From: an uncultured Flavobacteriaceae bacterium
Lineage (GTDB): Bacteria; Bacteroidota; Bacteroidia; Flavobacteriales; Flavobacteriaceae
Direction of reading: 5' to 3'
DNA length: 48,299 nucleotides
NCBI GenBank assembly: GCA_905181825.1
Contig: CAJIZJ010000025.1
Span: forward strand, 1 to 48,299
A program made the position numbers and the translations under genes. Positions 9,841 to 19,805 of this stretch are shown here, piece by piece. The notes below the pieces were generated by a model that saw only the letters and a list, made by a program, of their open reading frames with translations, made no database searches and was not told the DNA's origin. The first letter of the stretch is position 1, and each line of letters starts with the position of its first letter.

Positions 9841-9918
9841 TATATATTTAAAATAAAATGGGAATAGTTCTTGATATACTCCCAATGAATATGTAAATTT
9901 AAAAATAGATTTTTTTTT

Positions 9919-12468
9919 ATGGATGATAATTTTTCCCCCAGAGTTAAGGATGTTATTTCTTATAGTAAAGAAGAAGCGCTTCGTCTTGGTCATGATTTTA
10001 TTGGTACTGAACACCTTATGCTTGGTCTTTTAAGAGATGGCAATGGGAAGGCCATAGATATTTTAAACTCACTAGATATTGACCTAAGTCATTTGCGTAG
10101 AAAGGTGGAGATTTTAAGCCCTGCCAATCCAAATATGATGATCACTTCAAATGAGAAAAAAAACCTTCACCTTACTCGTCAGGCGGAACGCGCACTAAAA
10201 ACAACTTTTTTAGAAGCTAAACTATTTCAAAGTAAATCAATAAATACTGCGCATTTACTTTTGTGTGTTTTAAGAAACGAAAACGACCCTACTACGAAAC
10301 TTTTAAATAAAATGAAAGTAGACTACGATAGTGTCAAAGAACAATTTAAATATATGATTACAAACGACGATGAATTTTTAGACAGCCCAAAGGCCGAGTC
10401 ATTCCCTAGTGATGACGCACCCAAGGATGATAACAAAGACAGTTCTTTTGGACAAACAACAAGTCAAAAGGGCTCAAATAAATCAAAAACACCTGTTCTA
10501 GATAATTTTGGAAGAGACCTTACTGCGATGGCGGAACAAGGAAAACTTGACCCCGTAGTTGGACGTGAAAAAGAAATCCAGCGCGTCTCTCAAATTTTAA
10601 GTCGACGAAAGAAAAATAATCCACTTCTTATTGGAGAGCCTGGAGTCGGCAAATCAGCTATTGCAGAAGGCTTAGCAATTCGAATTGTAAAGCGAAAAGT
10701 GTCCCGTATTCTTTTTAACAAACGAGTGGTTACATTGGATTTAGCCAGTATTGTAGCGGGTACTAAGTACCGTGGACAATTTGAAGAACGCATTAAGGCC
10801 GTAATGAACGAGCTGGAAAAAAATGATGATATCATTTTGTTTATTGATGAAATACACACTATAGTTGGGGCCGGTGGTGCTACAGGAAGCCTAGACGCAT
10901 CTAATATGTTTAAGCCTGCTCTTGCACGCGGAGAACTGCAATGTGTAGGAGCCACTACTCTTGACGAATACAGACAACACATTGAAAAGGACGGTGCTTT
11001 AGAACGTCGTTTTCAAAAAGTAATTGTGGAGCCAACTTCTGTCAGTGAAACCATTGAAATTTTAAATAATATAAAAAACAAATACGAAGAACATCATAAT
11101 GTAGAGTATACTCAGGAGGCAATTGAAGCCTGTGTTAAGTTAACCAATCGCTACATGACCGACCGTTTTTTACCAGATAAAGCAATTGATGCCTTAGATG
11201 AAGCAGGCTCAAGAGTGCACATAACAAATATTGATGTGCCAGATCAAATCGTGGAATTAGAAGCCCAGCTTGAAGAAGTAAAAGCAACTAAAACATCTGT
11301 TGTTAAAAAACAAAAGTACGAGGAAGCTGCCAAGCTACGAGATGACGAAAAACGCTTAGAAAAGAGTCTTGCTGACGCCCAAGAAAAGTGGGAAGCAGAA
11401 TCAAAACTAAATCGAATTGTGGTCAGTGAAAGTGATGTCTCAGAAGTAGTTTCAATGATGACAAGCATTCCCGTAAACCGAATTGCACAAAAAGAAAGTA
11501 ATAAACTATCCAAACTTCCCGAGCTTATAAATGGGAAAGTAATTGGGCAAGACGAAGCAGTTTCAAAGGTTGTGAAAGCGATTCAGAGGAATCGTGCCGG
11601 ACTTAAAGATCCTAATAAGCCAATTGGGTCATTTATATTTTTGGGGCAAACAGGCGTGGGTAAAACACAACTTGCCAAAGTACTTGCTAAAGAATTATTT
11701 GACAGTGAAGATGCGCTTGTGAGAATTGACATGAGTGAATACATGGAGAAATTTGCCATTTCAAGATTGGTTGGAGCCCCTCCAGGATATGTAGGCTATG
11801 AAGAGGGGGGACAACTCACCGAAAAAATACGACGCAAGCCCTATGCTGTCGTCCTTTTGGATGAAATAGAAAAAGCACATCCAGATGTTTTCAACATGCT
11901 ACTACAAGTATTAGATGATGGGTTCTTAACAGATAGTTTGGGTCGGAAAATTGACTTTAGCAATACCATTATTATAATGACTTCCAATATTGGAGCTCGT
12001 AAACTAAAAGATTTTGGTTCAGGAGTTGGTTTTGGAACTTCAGCTCAAAAATCTCAAGAAAGCTCAAATGCAAGAAGTGTAATAGAAAATGCTCTTAAGA
12101 AAGCATTTGCTCCAGAATTTCTGAATAGGATTGATGACGTAGTTGTATTCAATAATCTTGAAAAAGCAGATATTGACAAAATTATTGATATTGAACTCAG
12201 CAAGTTACTGGAACGAATTTCAGAGTTAGGGTACACCCTTAAACTAAGTAAGAAAGCAAAAAGTTTTATTGCCGAAAAAGGGTTTGACAAGCAATATGGT
12301 GCTCGTCCGCTAAAACGAGCTATTCAAAAATATGTTGAAGATGCCTTAGCTGAAGAGATCATAAAGTCCAATGTTCATGAAGGGGATATCATTAATTTAG
12401 ATATTGGTAAGGACGATGCCAAACTAGAAATAAAAATCACATCTACTAAAAAACAGGAAGAATCTTAA
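9919..12468 (+). CDS. clpC: ATP-dependent Clp protease ATP-binding subunit ClpC
   Basis: 849 residues with the standard ClpC order: two Clp-N repeats (about 1-75 and 80-145), a charged linker, AAA+ module 1 with Walker A GEPGVGKS (about 239-246) and Walker B LFIDEIH, a middle region with a UVR-like coiled coil ([19 protein letters not shown]), AAA+ module 2 with Walker A GQTGVGKT (about 576-583) and Walker [12 protein letters not shown], and the C-terminal small domain. As a hexamer it unfolds proteins for ClpP degradation. A T-run rather than a ribosome binding site precedes the ATG. It is monocistronic and ends at a strong terminator. Confidence 0.97.
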   Translation: MDDNFSPRVKDVISYSKEEALRLGHDFIGTEHLMLGLLRDGNGKAIDILNSLDIDLSHLRRKVEILSPANPNMMITSNEKKNLHLTRQAERALKTTFLEAKLFQSKSINTAHLLLCVLRNENDPTTKLLNKMKVDYDSVKEQFKYMITNDDEFLDSPKAESFPSDDAPKDDNKDSSFGQTTSQKGSNKSKTPVLDNFGRDLTAMAEQGKLDPVVGREKEIQRVSQILSRRKKNNPLLIGEPGVGKSAIAEGLAIRIVKRKVSRILFNKRVVTLDLASIVAGTKYRGQFEERIKAVMNELEKNDDIILFIDEIHTIVGAGGATGSLDASNMFKPALARGELQCVGATTLDEYRQHIEKDGALERRFQKVIVEPTSVSETIEILNNIKNKYEEHHNVEYTQEAIEACVKLTNRYMTDRFLPDKAIDALDEAGSRVHITNIDVPDQIVELEAQLEEVKATKTSVVKKQKYEEAAKLRDDEKRLEKSLADAQEKWEAESKLNRIVVSESDVSEVVSMMTSIPVNRIAQKESNKLSKLPELINGKVIGQDEAVSKVVKAIQRNRAGLKDPNKPIGSFIFLGQTGVGKTQLAKVLAKELFDSEDALVRIDMSEYMEKFAISRLVGAPPGYVGYEEGGQLTEKIRRKPYAVVLLDEIEKAHPDVFNMLLQVLDDGFLTDSLGRKIDFSNTIIIMTSNIGARKLKDFGSGVGFGTSAQKSQESSNARSVIENALKKAFAPEFLNRIDDVVVFNNLEKADIDKIIDIELSKLLERISELGYTLKLSKKAKSFIAEKGFDKQYGARPLKRAIQKYVEDALAEEIIKSNVHEGDIINLDIGKDDAKLEIKITSTKKQEES

Positions 12469-12473
12469 TAAAT

Positions 12474-12502
12474 AAAAAAGCCTCACAATGTGAGGCTTTT
12501 TT
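12474..12502. terminator. Bidirectional terminator between clpC and hutH
   Basis: The stem GCCTCAC / GTGAGGC (12480-12486 and 12490-12496) has a tight AAT loop, with AAAAAA before it and TTTTTT after it. It sits between two convergent genes and can end both transcripts. Confidence 0.85.
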
Positions 12503-12509
12503 ATTATAA

Positions 12510-14009
12510 CTAGTTAAAAAGCAGTTCGCTTTCAAGTTCTGTATTTTGAATAAATCGTATGGATTTTTCTATATCGTCATGAAGTATCCTGTCTTCTGTT
12601 ACTTTTGGGATTTCTAATCTAAAACTGGATATGAAAGTTTTTAAAAATGGAGATGTATTTTTTGTCCTAAAAAACAGTGCTTGTGACGCATTGAATAATT
12701 CGATCGCTAAAATACGCTCAACATTGTCTATGATTTGATACGCTTGGACCGCAGCATTTGCCCCCATACTTACATGGTCTTCTTGACCATTAGAAGAAAC
12801 AATAGAATCTACACTAGCCGGAGTTGCTAATTGCTTGTTTGCACTCACAATACTCGCCGCTGTATACTGTGGAATCATAAAACCTGAGTTTAAGCCTGAC
12901 TTATCCACCAGAAAAACCGGTAATTCCCTTAATCCAGATACCAATTGGTAGGTTCTTCTTTCGGAAATGTTTCCAATTTCAGCCATGGCTATTTTAAGGA
13001 AATCAAAACCAAAAGCTAATGGCTGACCGTGAAAATTTCCGCCAGAAATAATTTTGTCTTCTGTTATAAAAATGTTAGGGTTATCTGTAACCGCATTTAT
13101 TTCGGTCACAAACGTATTTCTAACAAACGATAAGGTGTCTTTAGTGGCTCCATGAACCTGAGGCATACATCTAAATGAATAGGGGTCTTGTACATGTTTT
13201 TTTGGCTGAAGCATTAATTCACTCCCTTCCAAAAAACTGCAAATACGTTCGGCTGTTTTAATCTGTCCATTATGAGGACGTACTAAATGCACTAGGGGAT
13301 CAAATGGTTCTAGTCGACCATCATAAGCATCCAAAGATAAACTTCCGATAAGATCGGCCATATAATTAAGTTTGTAAGACTTTAATAAACAATGAATTCC
13401 ATAAGCAGCCATAAATTGAGTTCCATTTAACAATGCCAATCCCTCTTTAGACTGTAGTGTTATAGGCTGCCAACCAAATATATCTAAGACTTCTGAGGTC
13501 GGTAACTTTTCACCTTTATACCAAACTAAACCCTCACCCAAAAGTGGCAAAGCCAAATGTGCTAGTGGAGCCAGATCTCCAGAAGCACCCAAAGAACCTT
13601 GAGTGTATACAACAGGCAAAATATCATTGTTATAAAATGCTACTAAGCGCTCTACCGTTTCAAGGTAAACCCCACTATGACCATAACTAAGCGATCTTAT
13701 TTTTAATAGCAACATTAACTTCACAATGGACTCAGGAACAAAATCTCCTGTTCCACATGCATGAGAACGCACTAAGTTTGCTTGTAATTTTGTAAGGTTT
13801 TCTGAGTCAATCCTAACATCATACAAAGAACCAAAGCCCGTATTAATGCCGTAAATAGGATCTAATGTTGTTGCTATTTTTTTATCTAAATAGTTTCTAC
13901 AACGAATAATGCTTTGTCTAACCTCATCTGAAAGTTCAATTTTAAGCTCTTCATTAATGAGGCTATTGAGTATGGGAAGGCTAAATGCTTGGGAGCTGAT
14001 AGTGTACAT
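12510..14009 (-). CDS. hutH: Histidine ammonia-lyase
   Basis: About 499 residues from the ATG at 14009 (MYTISSQAF). An upstream TTG at 14033 would add 8 residues and is less likely. The Ala-Ser-Gly triad that cyclises to the MIO electrophile is in GSLGASGDLAPLAHLALPL (about residues 141-143). Other family motifs are YGINTGFG, LLNGTQFM, GNFHGQPLAF, and QEDHVSMG. It deaminates L-histidine to urocanate, the first step of histidine use. No other hut genes (hutU, hutI, hutG) are next to it, so the rest of the pathway must be elsewhere, or the enzyme acts alone as in some Bacteroidota. The related tyrosine ammonia-lyase is a lesser alternative. Confidence 0.92.
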   Translation of the reverse strand: MYTISSQAFSLPILNSLINEELKIELSDEVRQSIIRCRNYLDKKIATTLDPIYGINTGFGSLYDVRIDSENLTKLQANLVRSHACGTGDFVPESIVKLMLLLKIRSLSYGHSGVYLETVERLVAFYNNDILPVVYTQGSLGASGDLAPLAHLALPLLGEGLVWYKGEKLPTSEVLDIFGWQPITLQSKEGLALLNGTQFMAAYGIHCLLKSYKLNYMADLIGSLSLDAYDGRLEPFDPLVHLVRPHNGQIKTAERICSFLEGSELMLQPKKHVQDPYSFRCMPQVHGATKDTLSFVRNTFVTEINAVTDNPNIFITEDKIISGGNFHGQPLAFGFDFLKIAMAEIGNISERRTYQLVSGLRELPVFLVDKSGLNSGFMIPQYTAASIVSANKQLATPASVDSIVSSNGQEDHVSMGANAAVQAYQIIDNVERILAIELFNASQALFFRTKNTSPFLKTFISSFRLEIPKVTEDRILHDDIEKSIRFIQNTELESELLFN

Positions 14010-14189
14010 TTGTCGTAAGTTAGATTTTTTCAAAATTGAACATTACTTAATAAATACGCAAGTAATTACTAATTTATTAATTAAAAATAGTTAATACTCT
14101 TGTTTATGACTCAATTTAGCTAAATAAGTATGAAATGTATAATATGAAAAATACTCGTTGTTCAACAATCTAGTTGCGTTCGGAAACAG

Positions 14190-14567
14190 TTAAAGAAAAT
14201 CCCGAAGCTGTAGCTCGTTGATGCCTTCGTGAGAAGCGTCCGAGACTACCTTTCCATTTTTTATAACCAATAATTGTGGCGATTGATGAACCACTTCAAA
14301 GTGGTTTGCAATTTCATTTGAAATTTCTCTATGGTTTAATAGGTCTAAATAATGAGCCCCAAACTCATCAGAAGAATACGTAAAATGTGCTATAAAATCT
14401 GCTAACACAAAACGACTTATGCTACATCGGGTAGAATGCTTGAAAATTAATTGAGGACACTTAAAAGAATCTGCTATTAAAGTCTCTAAGTGTCCCTTAG
14501 ATTCAATAACAATCCCTGGCCATGACGGCTTATTTTCTGATTTAAACATTGAATCAAAAATTCCCAT
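14190..14567 (-). CDS. Monothiol bacilliredoxin-like protein (YtxJ/BrxC family)
   Basis: 125 residues with a thioredoxin-like fold. The active-site motif TRCSIS (Cys48) matches the TxCPIS-type monothiol motif of the YtxJ/BrxC family, and SPQLLVIKNGKVV is the cis-Pro strand. Family members remove bacillithiol from oxidised protein thiols in the cytoplasm. The family's proline in the motif is replaced by Ser here. A second Cys (Cys37) lies before the motif. The gene stands alone on the minus strand. Confidence 0.85.
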   Translation of the reverse strand: MGIFDSMFKSENKPSWPGIVIESKGHLETLIADSFKCPQLIFKHSTRCSISRFVLADFIAHFTYSSDEFGAHYLDLLNHREISNEIANHFEVVHQSPQLLVIKNGKVVSDASHEGINELQLRDFL

Positions 14568-14771
14568 ATATTTAGTGTTTTAGTTATTATATTATTGAAG
14601 GTTTTTACAATTTTATATCTGGATCAAAACTATAAAATAAAACCTGAATAAGGGATATAGACTCGATAAATTTATTTAAACAAATAATTATCAAATGGCA
14701 ACAATTATAATCAAACAAAAGCTGTAACAATTTCTAGTTATGAAAGTCTTAGTATTGTTAATTAGTCAGAT

Positions 14772-14813
14772 AAAAGCAATGTCGAGTCTTTACAAAAGAC
14801 AAGCATTGCTTTT
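14772..14813. other. 42-nt long hairpin in intergenic region
   Basis: The outer arms AAAAGCAATG (14772-14781) and CATTGCTTTT (14804-14813) pair perfectly over 10 bp; the inner arms GTCTT (14786-14790) and AAGAC (14796-14800) form a second stem above a small internal loop. T-rich sequence follows on the plus strand (TTTTGTGTTTTC). It could be a terminator or a piece of a small RNA; no gene that it would obviously terminate lies on the plus strand. Confidence 0.55.
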
Positions 14814-14928
14814 GTGTTTTCATTGATTTACTAAACTCAAAGTCACAGCATTTAATTACTAATGCAGCCGCCACAGCTACTATTAAATTATAAACATTAG
14901 TATATCAGGGTATATTATTTGATAACTC

Positions 14929-14961
14929 TTTGCTATCAAATACAAATTTTGCTTAGTTTTG
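14929..14961 (+). promoter_or_regulatory. smpB promoter with almost no leader
   Basis: TTTG (14929-14932), a 21-nt spacer, and an exact TAGTTTTG -7 box (14954-14961). The smpB ATG at 14969 is only 7 nt after the box, about where transcription should begin, so the mRNA is predicted to be leaderless or nearly so. Confidence 0.65.
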
Positions 14962-14968
14962 AACTCTG

Positions 14969-15427
14969 ATGAAAAAGTCTGTTAACATATTAAACAAAAA
15001 AGCACGATTTACATACGATCTCTTAGATTCATATGTAGCGGGCATTGTACTCACAGGGACGGAAATAAAATCCATTCGTGAGAGCAAGGCCTCTATTGCT
15101 GAAAGTTTTTGTGAGTTTAATTTAAGAGGTGAGCTTTTTGTGATTAACATGACTATTCAAGAATATGACTTTGGAAATCACTATAACCATGCCCCCAAAG
15201 CAGAGCGCAAATTATTACTCAATAAAAAAGAGCTCAAAAAACTTGAAAAGGAAGTAAAAAATTCTGGACTCACCATCGTTCCCTTAAAGTTATTTATAAA
15301 CGACAAGGGGTTTGCCAAGCTTAGAATTTCTTTAGCTAAAGGAAAAAAACTTTTTGATAAGCGGGAAACCATTAAAGACCGTGATAACAAACGAGACTTA
15401 GACCGGGTGAAAAAGAATTTTAAGTAG
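14969..15427 (+). CDS. smpB: SsrA-binding protein SmpB
   Basis: 152 residues, family length. Motifs: N-terminal NKKARFTYDLLDSYVAGIVL, GTEIKSIRESKASIAESFC, the conserved Asn-His region GNHYNHAPKAERKLLL, and a basic tail (KKLFDKRETIKDRD...). It binds tmRNA and brings it to stalled ribosomes for trans-translation. The start is fixed by homologous N-termini and by the promoter directly upstream. No tmRNA gene is in this window. Confidence 0.96.
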   Translation: MKKSVNILNKKARFTYDLLDSYVAGIVLTGTEIKSIRESKASIAESFCEFNLRGELFVINMTIQEYDFGNHYNHAPKAERKLLLNKKELKKLEKEVKNSGLTIVPLKLFINDKGFAKLRISLAKGKKLFDKRETIKDRDNKRDLDRVKKNFK

Positions 15428-15526
15428 CCCCTTATAACTTTGTGTATTTTATTCAATAAATTATTTATTTGTAACAATAAGCCGATGTAGTCGTCTTACT
15501 TTATAACAAACCTTTAATCTTAACAA

Positions 15527-17980
15527 ATGCGCTTATTATTCTTTTTCTTACTCACCTCTATATCTGTCTCTGCTCAGCTTAAAGGTTCTATTGCAGATAT
15601 TGAAAACCAACCCATCCCCTACGTTAATATATATCTTGAAAACTCCTATACGGGAACCACCTCAAATGAACAGGGGAACTATGAATTGGCACTGTCAGTA
15701 CCTGGGACTTACAACGTTGTATTTCAGTTTTTGGGATTTAAAACACAAACTAAAACCATTGAAATTAAAGAATTTCCTTATACTTTAGACGTCACTTTAT
15801 TAGAAGAAAAAATCTCCTTAAATGAAGTGGTTATTGATGCGAATGAAAACCCTGCAAATCGAATTGTAAGGGCTGCCATTAAAAACCGAAAAACACAGTT
15901 GGAAAAAATTAATTCATTTTCGGCAGACTTTTACTCCAAAGGCCTTATTCGCATCGATAGCGTCCCAGAAAAATTTATGGGGCAAGAGTTGAAACTTGAT
16001 ATTGGTTTAGATTCTACCCGTTCTGGAATTATCTATTTATCAGAAACAATTTCTAAAATAAAATACCAGAAACCAGATAAACTTACAGAAAAAATAATTG
16101 CTTCAAAAGTAAGTGGAGACTCAAACGGGTTTAGTTTTAATAATGCGCTTGATGTTGATTATAATTTTTATAATAATACCGTTAAAATTAATGCAGAGAT
16201 CGTCTCTCCTATCGCAGAGTATGCTTTTAAATACTACCGCTACAATCTTGAGGGCGTCTTTTATGATAATCGCGGAAATTTAATAAATAAAATCAAAGTC
16301 ACCCCGCGTCGTGAAAATGACCCTGTTTTTGAAGGAAATATTTACATTGTTGAAAATCAGTGGGCTTTGTTTGGGTTAGAGCTACAAGTAAATGGCAGTC
16401 AAATTCAACTTCCAATTGTGGATTCAATCACTATTAAACAAAATTTATCTTATGACGAAAATGAGAACCACTGGATTATTCGATCTCAAACGATTGGATT
16501 TGAATATGGGTTTTTCGGTTTTAATGGGGACGGAAGTTTTGTGGCTAATTACTCTAACTACTCTTTAAATCCTAAGTTTGAAAGAGACGTGTTTTCAAAT
16601 GAAATTTTATCATTTGAAAGAGAAGCTAATAAAAAAGATTCTAAATACTGGAATACACTTAGACCAGTCCCATTAACCGATGAAGAGCTTAAAGACTATA
16701 CCAAGAAAGACAGCACACAAACACTTAAAGCATCCAAAACATACCGTGATTCGGTAGACCTTAAAAATAATAAATTTAAACTTGGAAACTTACTATTTGG
16801 ATACAACTACGAAAACTCTTTTGAACACAAAGAGTTCGATATTAGCAGTCCGTTGGCTGGCGTCAATTTCAATACGGTTCAAGGATTTAATACTATGGTC
16901 GATATCAATTACACAAAACGCTACGATGAGTTTAAAAATTATCTTGCGATAGAAAATCAAGTAAATTATAGTTTTGACACTCAAATCCTCAGAGGGACTG
17001 TCGGTTTTCGCTATAAGTTTAATAATATCAATAATTTAAATATAGGGTTTAGTGCGGGTCTCAAAGTACAGCAGTTTAACGATCAAGATCCTATTTCGAG
17101 GTCCATCAATTTTTTGAGTAGTTTACTTTTTGAGGAGAATTATATGAAATTATTTGAAAATCGATTCGTCAAAATAAATTATGGTCAGGAGCTTTTTAAT
17201 GGATTCCGATTTGGTACGTCACTCAGTTACGAGAACCGCAGAGGATTGTTCAATAGTACCGATTATACGACGCTTAATCAAGATGACAAATCCTACACAA
17301 GCAACAATCCTTTAGACCCCTTAAATTTTGATTCAGCCCCTTTTGAAAATCATAATATTCTTAAATTCAAGTTTAATGGTGCCATCCGTTTTGGGCAAAG
17401 ATACCTGAGCTATCCGGGGAGTAAATTTAATGTCTCTAACCGGAAATACCCAAAACTTAACTTTCGTTTTGAAAAAGGATTTGGAGCAACAAATACTCAC
17501 TATAATTATGACCATTTAAGTGTCAATCTGTCTCAAAATTTTAGCTTAGAAAATAAAGGAGAGTTTAGTTATAACTTATTTGGTGGTACTTTTTTCGGAG
17601 CTTCATCAATCGCGTTTATGGATGCTAAACACATCAATGGAAATCAAACCCATGTAACTCTAGATGATAGGTATTTATCTAGCTTTAAAAATGTGGGGTA
17701 CTATGATTTTAGCACTTCCGAAAACTATGTAGAGTACCACTTAGAACATAATTTTAATGGATTTATACTAGGGAAAATTCCTTTGATTAATAAACTAAAT
17801 TATAATTTAATTGTTGGGCTACAAGGATTTGCAACAAAAGATCAAAAACCCTATAAAGAATTTAGCTTAGGAATTGATAATATTGGCTGGGGAAGGTTTC
17901 GCTTGCTAAGAATTGATTATGTGAGATCTTACAAATCTAAATTCGTAAATGATGCATTCTTATTTGGGGTTAGTTTCTAA
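15527..17980 (+). CDS. DUF5686 / carboxypeptidase-regulatory-like outer-membrane protein
   Basis: 817 residues. A signal peptide (MRLLFFFLLTSISVSAQ) leads into a CarboxypepD_reg-like beta-sandwich (about 18-105; YVNIYLENSYTGTTSNEQGNY is typical), followed by a large region matching DUF5686 and ending in beta-barrel-like strands with a terminal Phe (FGVSF), typical of outer-membrane insertion. Expected location: outer membrane. Its precise role is not established; the N-terminal domain is shared with TonB-dependent receptors but no TonB plug is visible. Its stop codon overlaps that of the convergent pcm gene. Confidence 0.85.
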   Translation: MRLLFFFLLTSISVSAQLKGSIADIENQPIPYVNIYLENSYTGTTSNEQGNYELALSVPGTYNVVFQFLGFKTQTKTIEIKEFPYTLDVTLLEEKISLNEVVIDANENPANRIVRAAIKNRKTQLEKINSFSADFYSKGLIRIDSVPEKFMGQELKLDIGLDSTRSGIIYLSETISKIKYQKPDKLTEKIIASKVSGDSNGFSFNNALDVDYNFYNNTVKINAEIVSPIAEYAFKYYRYNLEGVFYDNRGNLINKIKVTPRRENDPVFEGNIYIVENQWALFGLELQVNGSQIQLPIVDSITIKQNLSYDENENHWIIRSQTIGFEYGFFGFNGDGSFVANYSNYSLNPKFERDVFSNEILSFEREANKKDSKYWNTLRPVPLTDEELKDYTKKDSTQTLKASKTYRDSVDLKNNKFKLGNLLFGYNYENSFEHKEFDISSPLAGVNFNTVQGFNTMVDINYTKRYDEFKNYLAIENQVNYSFDTQILRGTVGFRYKFNNINNLNIGFSAGLKVQQFNDQDPISRSINFLSSLLFEENYMKLFENRFVKINYGQELFNGFRFGTSLSYENRRGLFNSTDYTTLNQDDKSYTSNNPLDPLNFDSAPFENHNILKFKFNGAIRFGQRYLSYPGSKFNVSNRKYPKLNFRFEKGFGATNTHYNYDHLSVNLSQNFSLENKGEFSYNLFGGTFFGASSIAFMDAKHINGNQTHVTLDDRYLSSFKNVGYYDFSTSENYVEYHLEHNFNGFILGKIPLINKLNYNLIVGLQGFATKDQKPYKEFSLGIDNIGWGRFRLLRIDYVRSYKSKFVNDAFLFGVSF

Positions 17981-18618
17981 TTCTTATTTTCTAAAAGTGG
18001 AACAAACTTAAAACTCCCTAGTTCATGTTTTTCAAACTCTTTGGGCCCTTTACGAATATAAAGTGTCATTATTTGATCAACATCTCCGACGGGAATCACC
18101 AACCTACCTCCTATTTTTAATTGAGACAGTAATGGCTTTGGGACAAAAGGCGCCCCAGCAGTTACAATAATGCGATCAAAAGGAGCTTCATCTACAAGGC
18201 CTTTATAGCCATCGCCAAAGATTAATCGTTTAGGAACATAGCCAATTTTAGGCAGGAATTTACTTGTTTTCTTGAACAACTCTAGTTGGCGTTCAATACT
18301 ATAAACATGAGCACCTAGCAGACATAAAACTGCGGCTTGATAGCCACTTCCAGTTCCAATTTCGAGAATCTTATCCCCTGGATTTATTTCAAGTAATTCT
18401 GATTGAAACGCCACAGTATAAGGCTGTGAGATAGTTTGACTTGCTGCAATAGGGAATGCTTTATCCTGGTAAGCGTGATCCACAAAACTTGAATCCATAA
18501 AAAGATGTCGAGGAATAGAACCAATAGCTTCTAGCACGTTAGTGTTTGTAATGCCTTTAGAAACTAAAATCGCTACCAATTGCTTGCGTAATCCTTTATG
18601 TTTAAACGTATCTTTCAA
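17977..18618 (-). CDS. pcm: Protein-L-isoaspartate O-methyltransferase
   Basis: 213 residues. The family signatures are AFPIAASQTISQPY near the active site and the SAM-binding motif ILEIGTGSGYQAA, followed by VYSIER and FDRIIVTAGA. It methylates L-isoaspartyl residues to start their repair. The start codon is TTG at 18618: an in-frame TAA lies 11 codons upstream, with no ATG between, and the N-terminus MKDTFKHKGLRKQLV fits orthologues. The TAG stop overlaps the TAA of the convergent DUF5686 gene in the shared bases CTAA. No terminator hairpin is seen at this junction. Confidence 0.95.
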   Translation of the reverse strand: MKDTFKHKGLRKQLVAILVSKGITNTNVLEAIGSIPRHLFMDSSFVDHAYQDKAFPIAASQTISQPYTVAFQSELLEINPGDKILEIGTGSGYQAAVLCLLGAHVYSIERQLELFKKTSKFLPKIGYVPKRLIFGDGYKGLVDEAPFDRIIVTAGAPFVPKPLLSQLKIGGRLVIPVGDVDQIMTLYIRKGPKEFEKHELGSFKFVPLLENKN

Positions 18619-18830
18619 AAGAGTGATTGAGTAGAAGGATGTTCTTCTTAATTAAAAAGTAAAGGTAGGTTAAACGCGCGCTTTTTTCAAATTTAAAATT
18701 TGATTAAGTAGGTAATATTTTAAATAACAAAAAAGGTTGAAACACTTAAAAAACATTTTTTATTTTATTTTTAATAGGCATATTAAATAAAAGCTGTAAA
18801 AAAACCATAGTTTTACATAAAATCTTAATT

Positions 18831-19793
18831 ATGAAGCTAAAAGCAGGCGTTTTAGGTGCTGGTCACTTAGGGAAAATTCATCTTAAATTACTTCAGCAAT
18901 CTGAAAAATATGATCTTGTGGGGTTTTATGATCCTGATGAATCAAATGGCAAAAAGGTTGAAAAAGAATTTGGATACTCCTACTATAATTCAATAGAAGC
19001 CTTAATTGAAGCCGTTGATGTTATAGATATTGTAACTCCCACCCTTTCTCACTATACATGTGCTATAAAAGCGATTACTAAAGGAAAACACGTTTTTATT
19101 GAAAAACCAATAACTAATACAGTTGAAGAGGCTGAACATATTCGTCTTTTAGTGAACGAGAACAACCTGAGAGGCCAAGTAGGACACGTAGAACGTTTTA
19201 ATCCCGCATTTATAGCTGTTAAAGACGATATTAAATCCCCTATGTTTATAGAGACTCACCGACTAGCTGAATTTAATCCCCGTGGCACCGATGTTCCTGT
19301 GGTATTAGACTTAATGATTCATGATATTGACATCATTTTAAGTGTTGTTAAATCAGCTGTTAAAAACATAACAGCGAGTGGCGTTTCTGTGATAAGCGAA
19401 ACTCCAGACATTGCTAATGCTCGGATAGAATTCGAGAATGGCTGCGTAGCCAACCTTACGGCAAGCCGTATTTCCATGAAAAACATGAGAAAAAGTCGTT
19501 TTTTCCAAAAAGATGCCTACATAAGTGTAGACTTTTTAGAGAAAAAAGTGGAGGTGGTAAAAATGAAAAATGCACCAGAAAAGCCTGGAGATTTTGATAT
19601 GGTATTACAAAATGCAGAAGGCATAAAAAAACAAATTTATTTTGAAACCCCTGAAATAGCACCAAATAATGCTATTTTGGAAGAGTTAGAAAGCTTTTCG
19701 GATGCCATAAACAATCAATCAAAACCTGTAGTTACTTTGAGAGATGGTACAGATGCTTTAAGAGTCGCTTATCAAATTATAGATTGTTTTTAA
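18831..19793 (+). CDS. Gfo/Idh/MocA family oxidoreductase
   Basis: 320 residues. The N-terminal Rossmann domain has GVLGAGHLGKIHLKLL for NAD(P) binding, and the EKPITNT motif typical of the family carries the catalytic Lys region. The C-terminal alpha/beta domain contains GHVERFNPAF and DLMIHDIDI. It is a sugar- or cyclitol-type dehydrogenase; the substrate cannot be read from sequence. It heads a tight plus-strand run (gaps of 12, 21, 2 and 6 nt) that ends at 23992 and is probably an operon. An imperfect box TAGTTTTA lies about 17 nt before the ATG. Confidence 0.9.
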   Translation: MKLKAGVLGAGHLGKIHLKLLQQSEKYDLVGFYDPDESNGKKVEKEFGYSYYNSIEALIEAVDVIDIVTPTLSHYTCAIKAITKGKHVFIEKPITNTVEEAEHIRLLVNENNLRGQVGHVERFNPAFIAVKDDIKSPMFIETHRLAEFNPRGTDVPVVLDLMIHDIDIILSVVKSAVKNITASGVSVISETPDIANARIEFENGCVANLTASRISMKNMRKSRFFQKDAYISVDFLEKKVEVVKMKNAPEKPGDFDMVLQNAEGIKKQIYFETPEIAPNNAILEELESFSDAINNQSKPVVTLRDGTDALRVAYQIIDCF

Positions 19794-19805
19794 ACATACA
19801 CACTT

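Larger units (their letters stand above)
14568..14968. other. 401-bp intergenic region upstream of smpB
   Basis: AT-rich and without a credible protein-coding frame. It holds a long two-part hairpin (14772-14813), a TAGTTTTG box (14618-14625, minus strand) that could serve the bacilliredoxin gene, and the smpB promoter (14929-14961). Confidence 0.7.

Noticed and set aside
14030-14189. A hut operon around hutH
   Set aside because: No hutU, hutI, hutG or regulator lies on either side; the neighbours are clpC and a bacilliredoxin-like gene.
14845-14895. Short minus-strand reading ending in SSCGGCISN
   Set aside because: Only about 11 codons between stops and no start codon; the Cys-Gly-Gly-Cys look is not enough.
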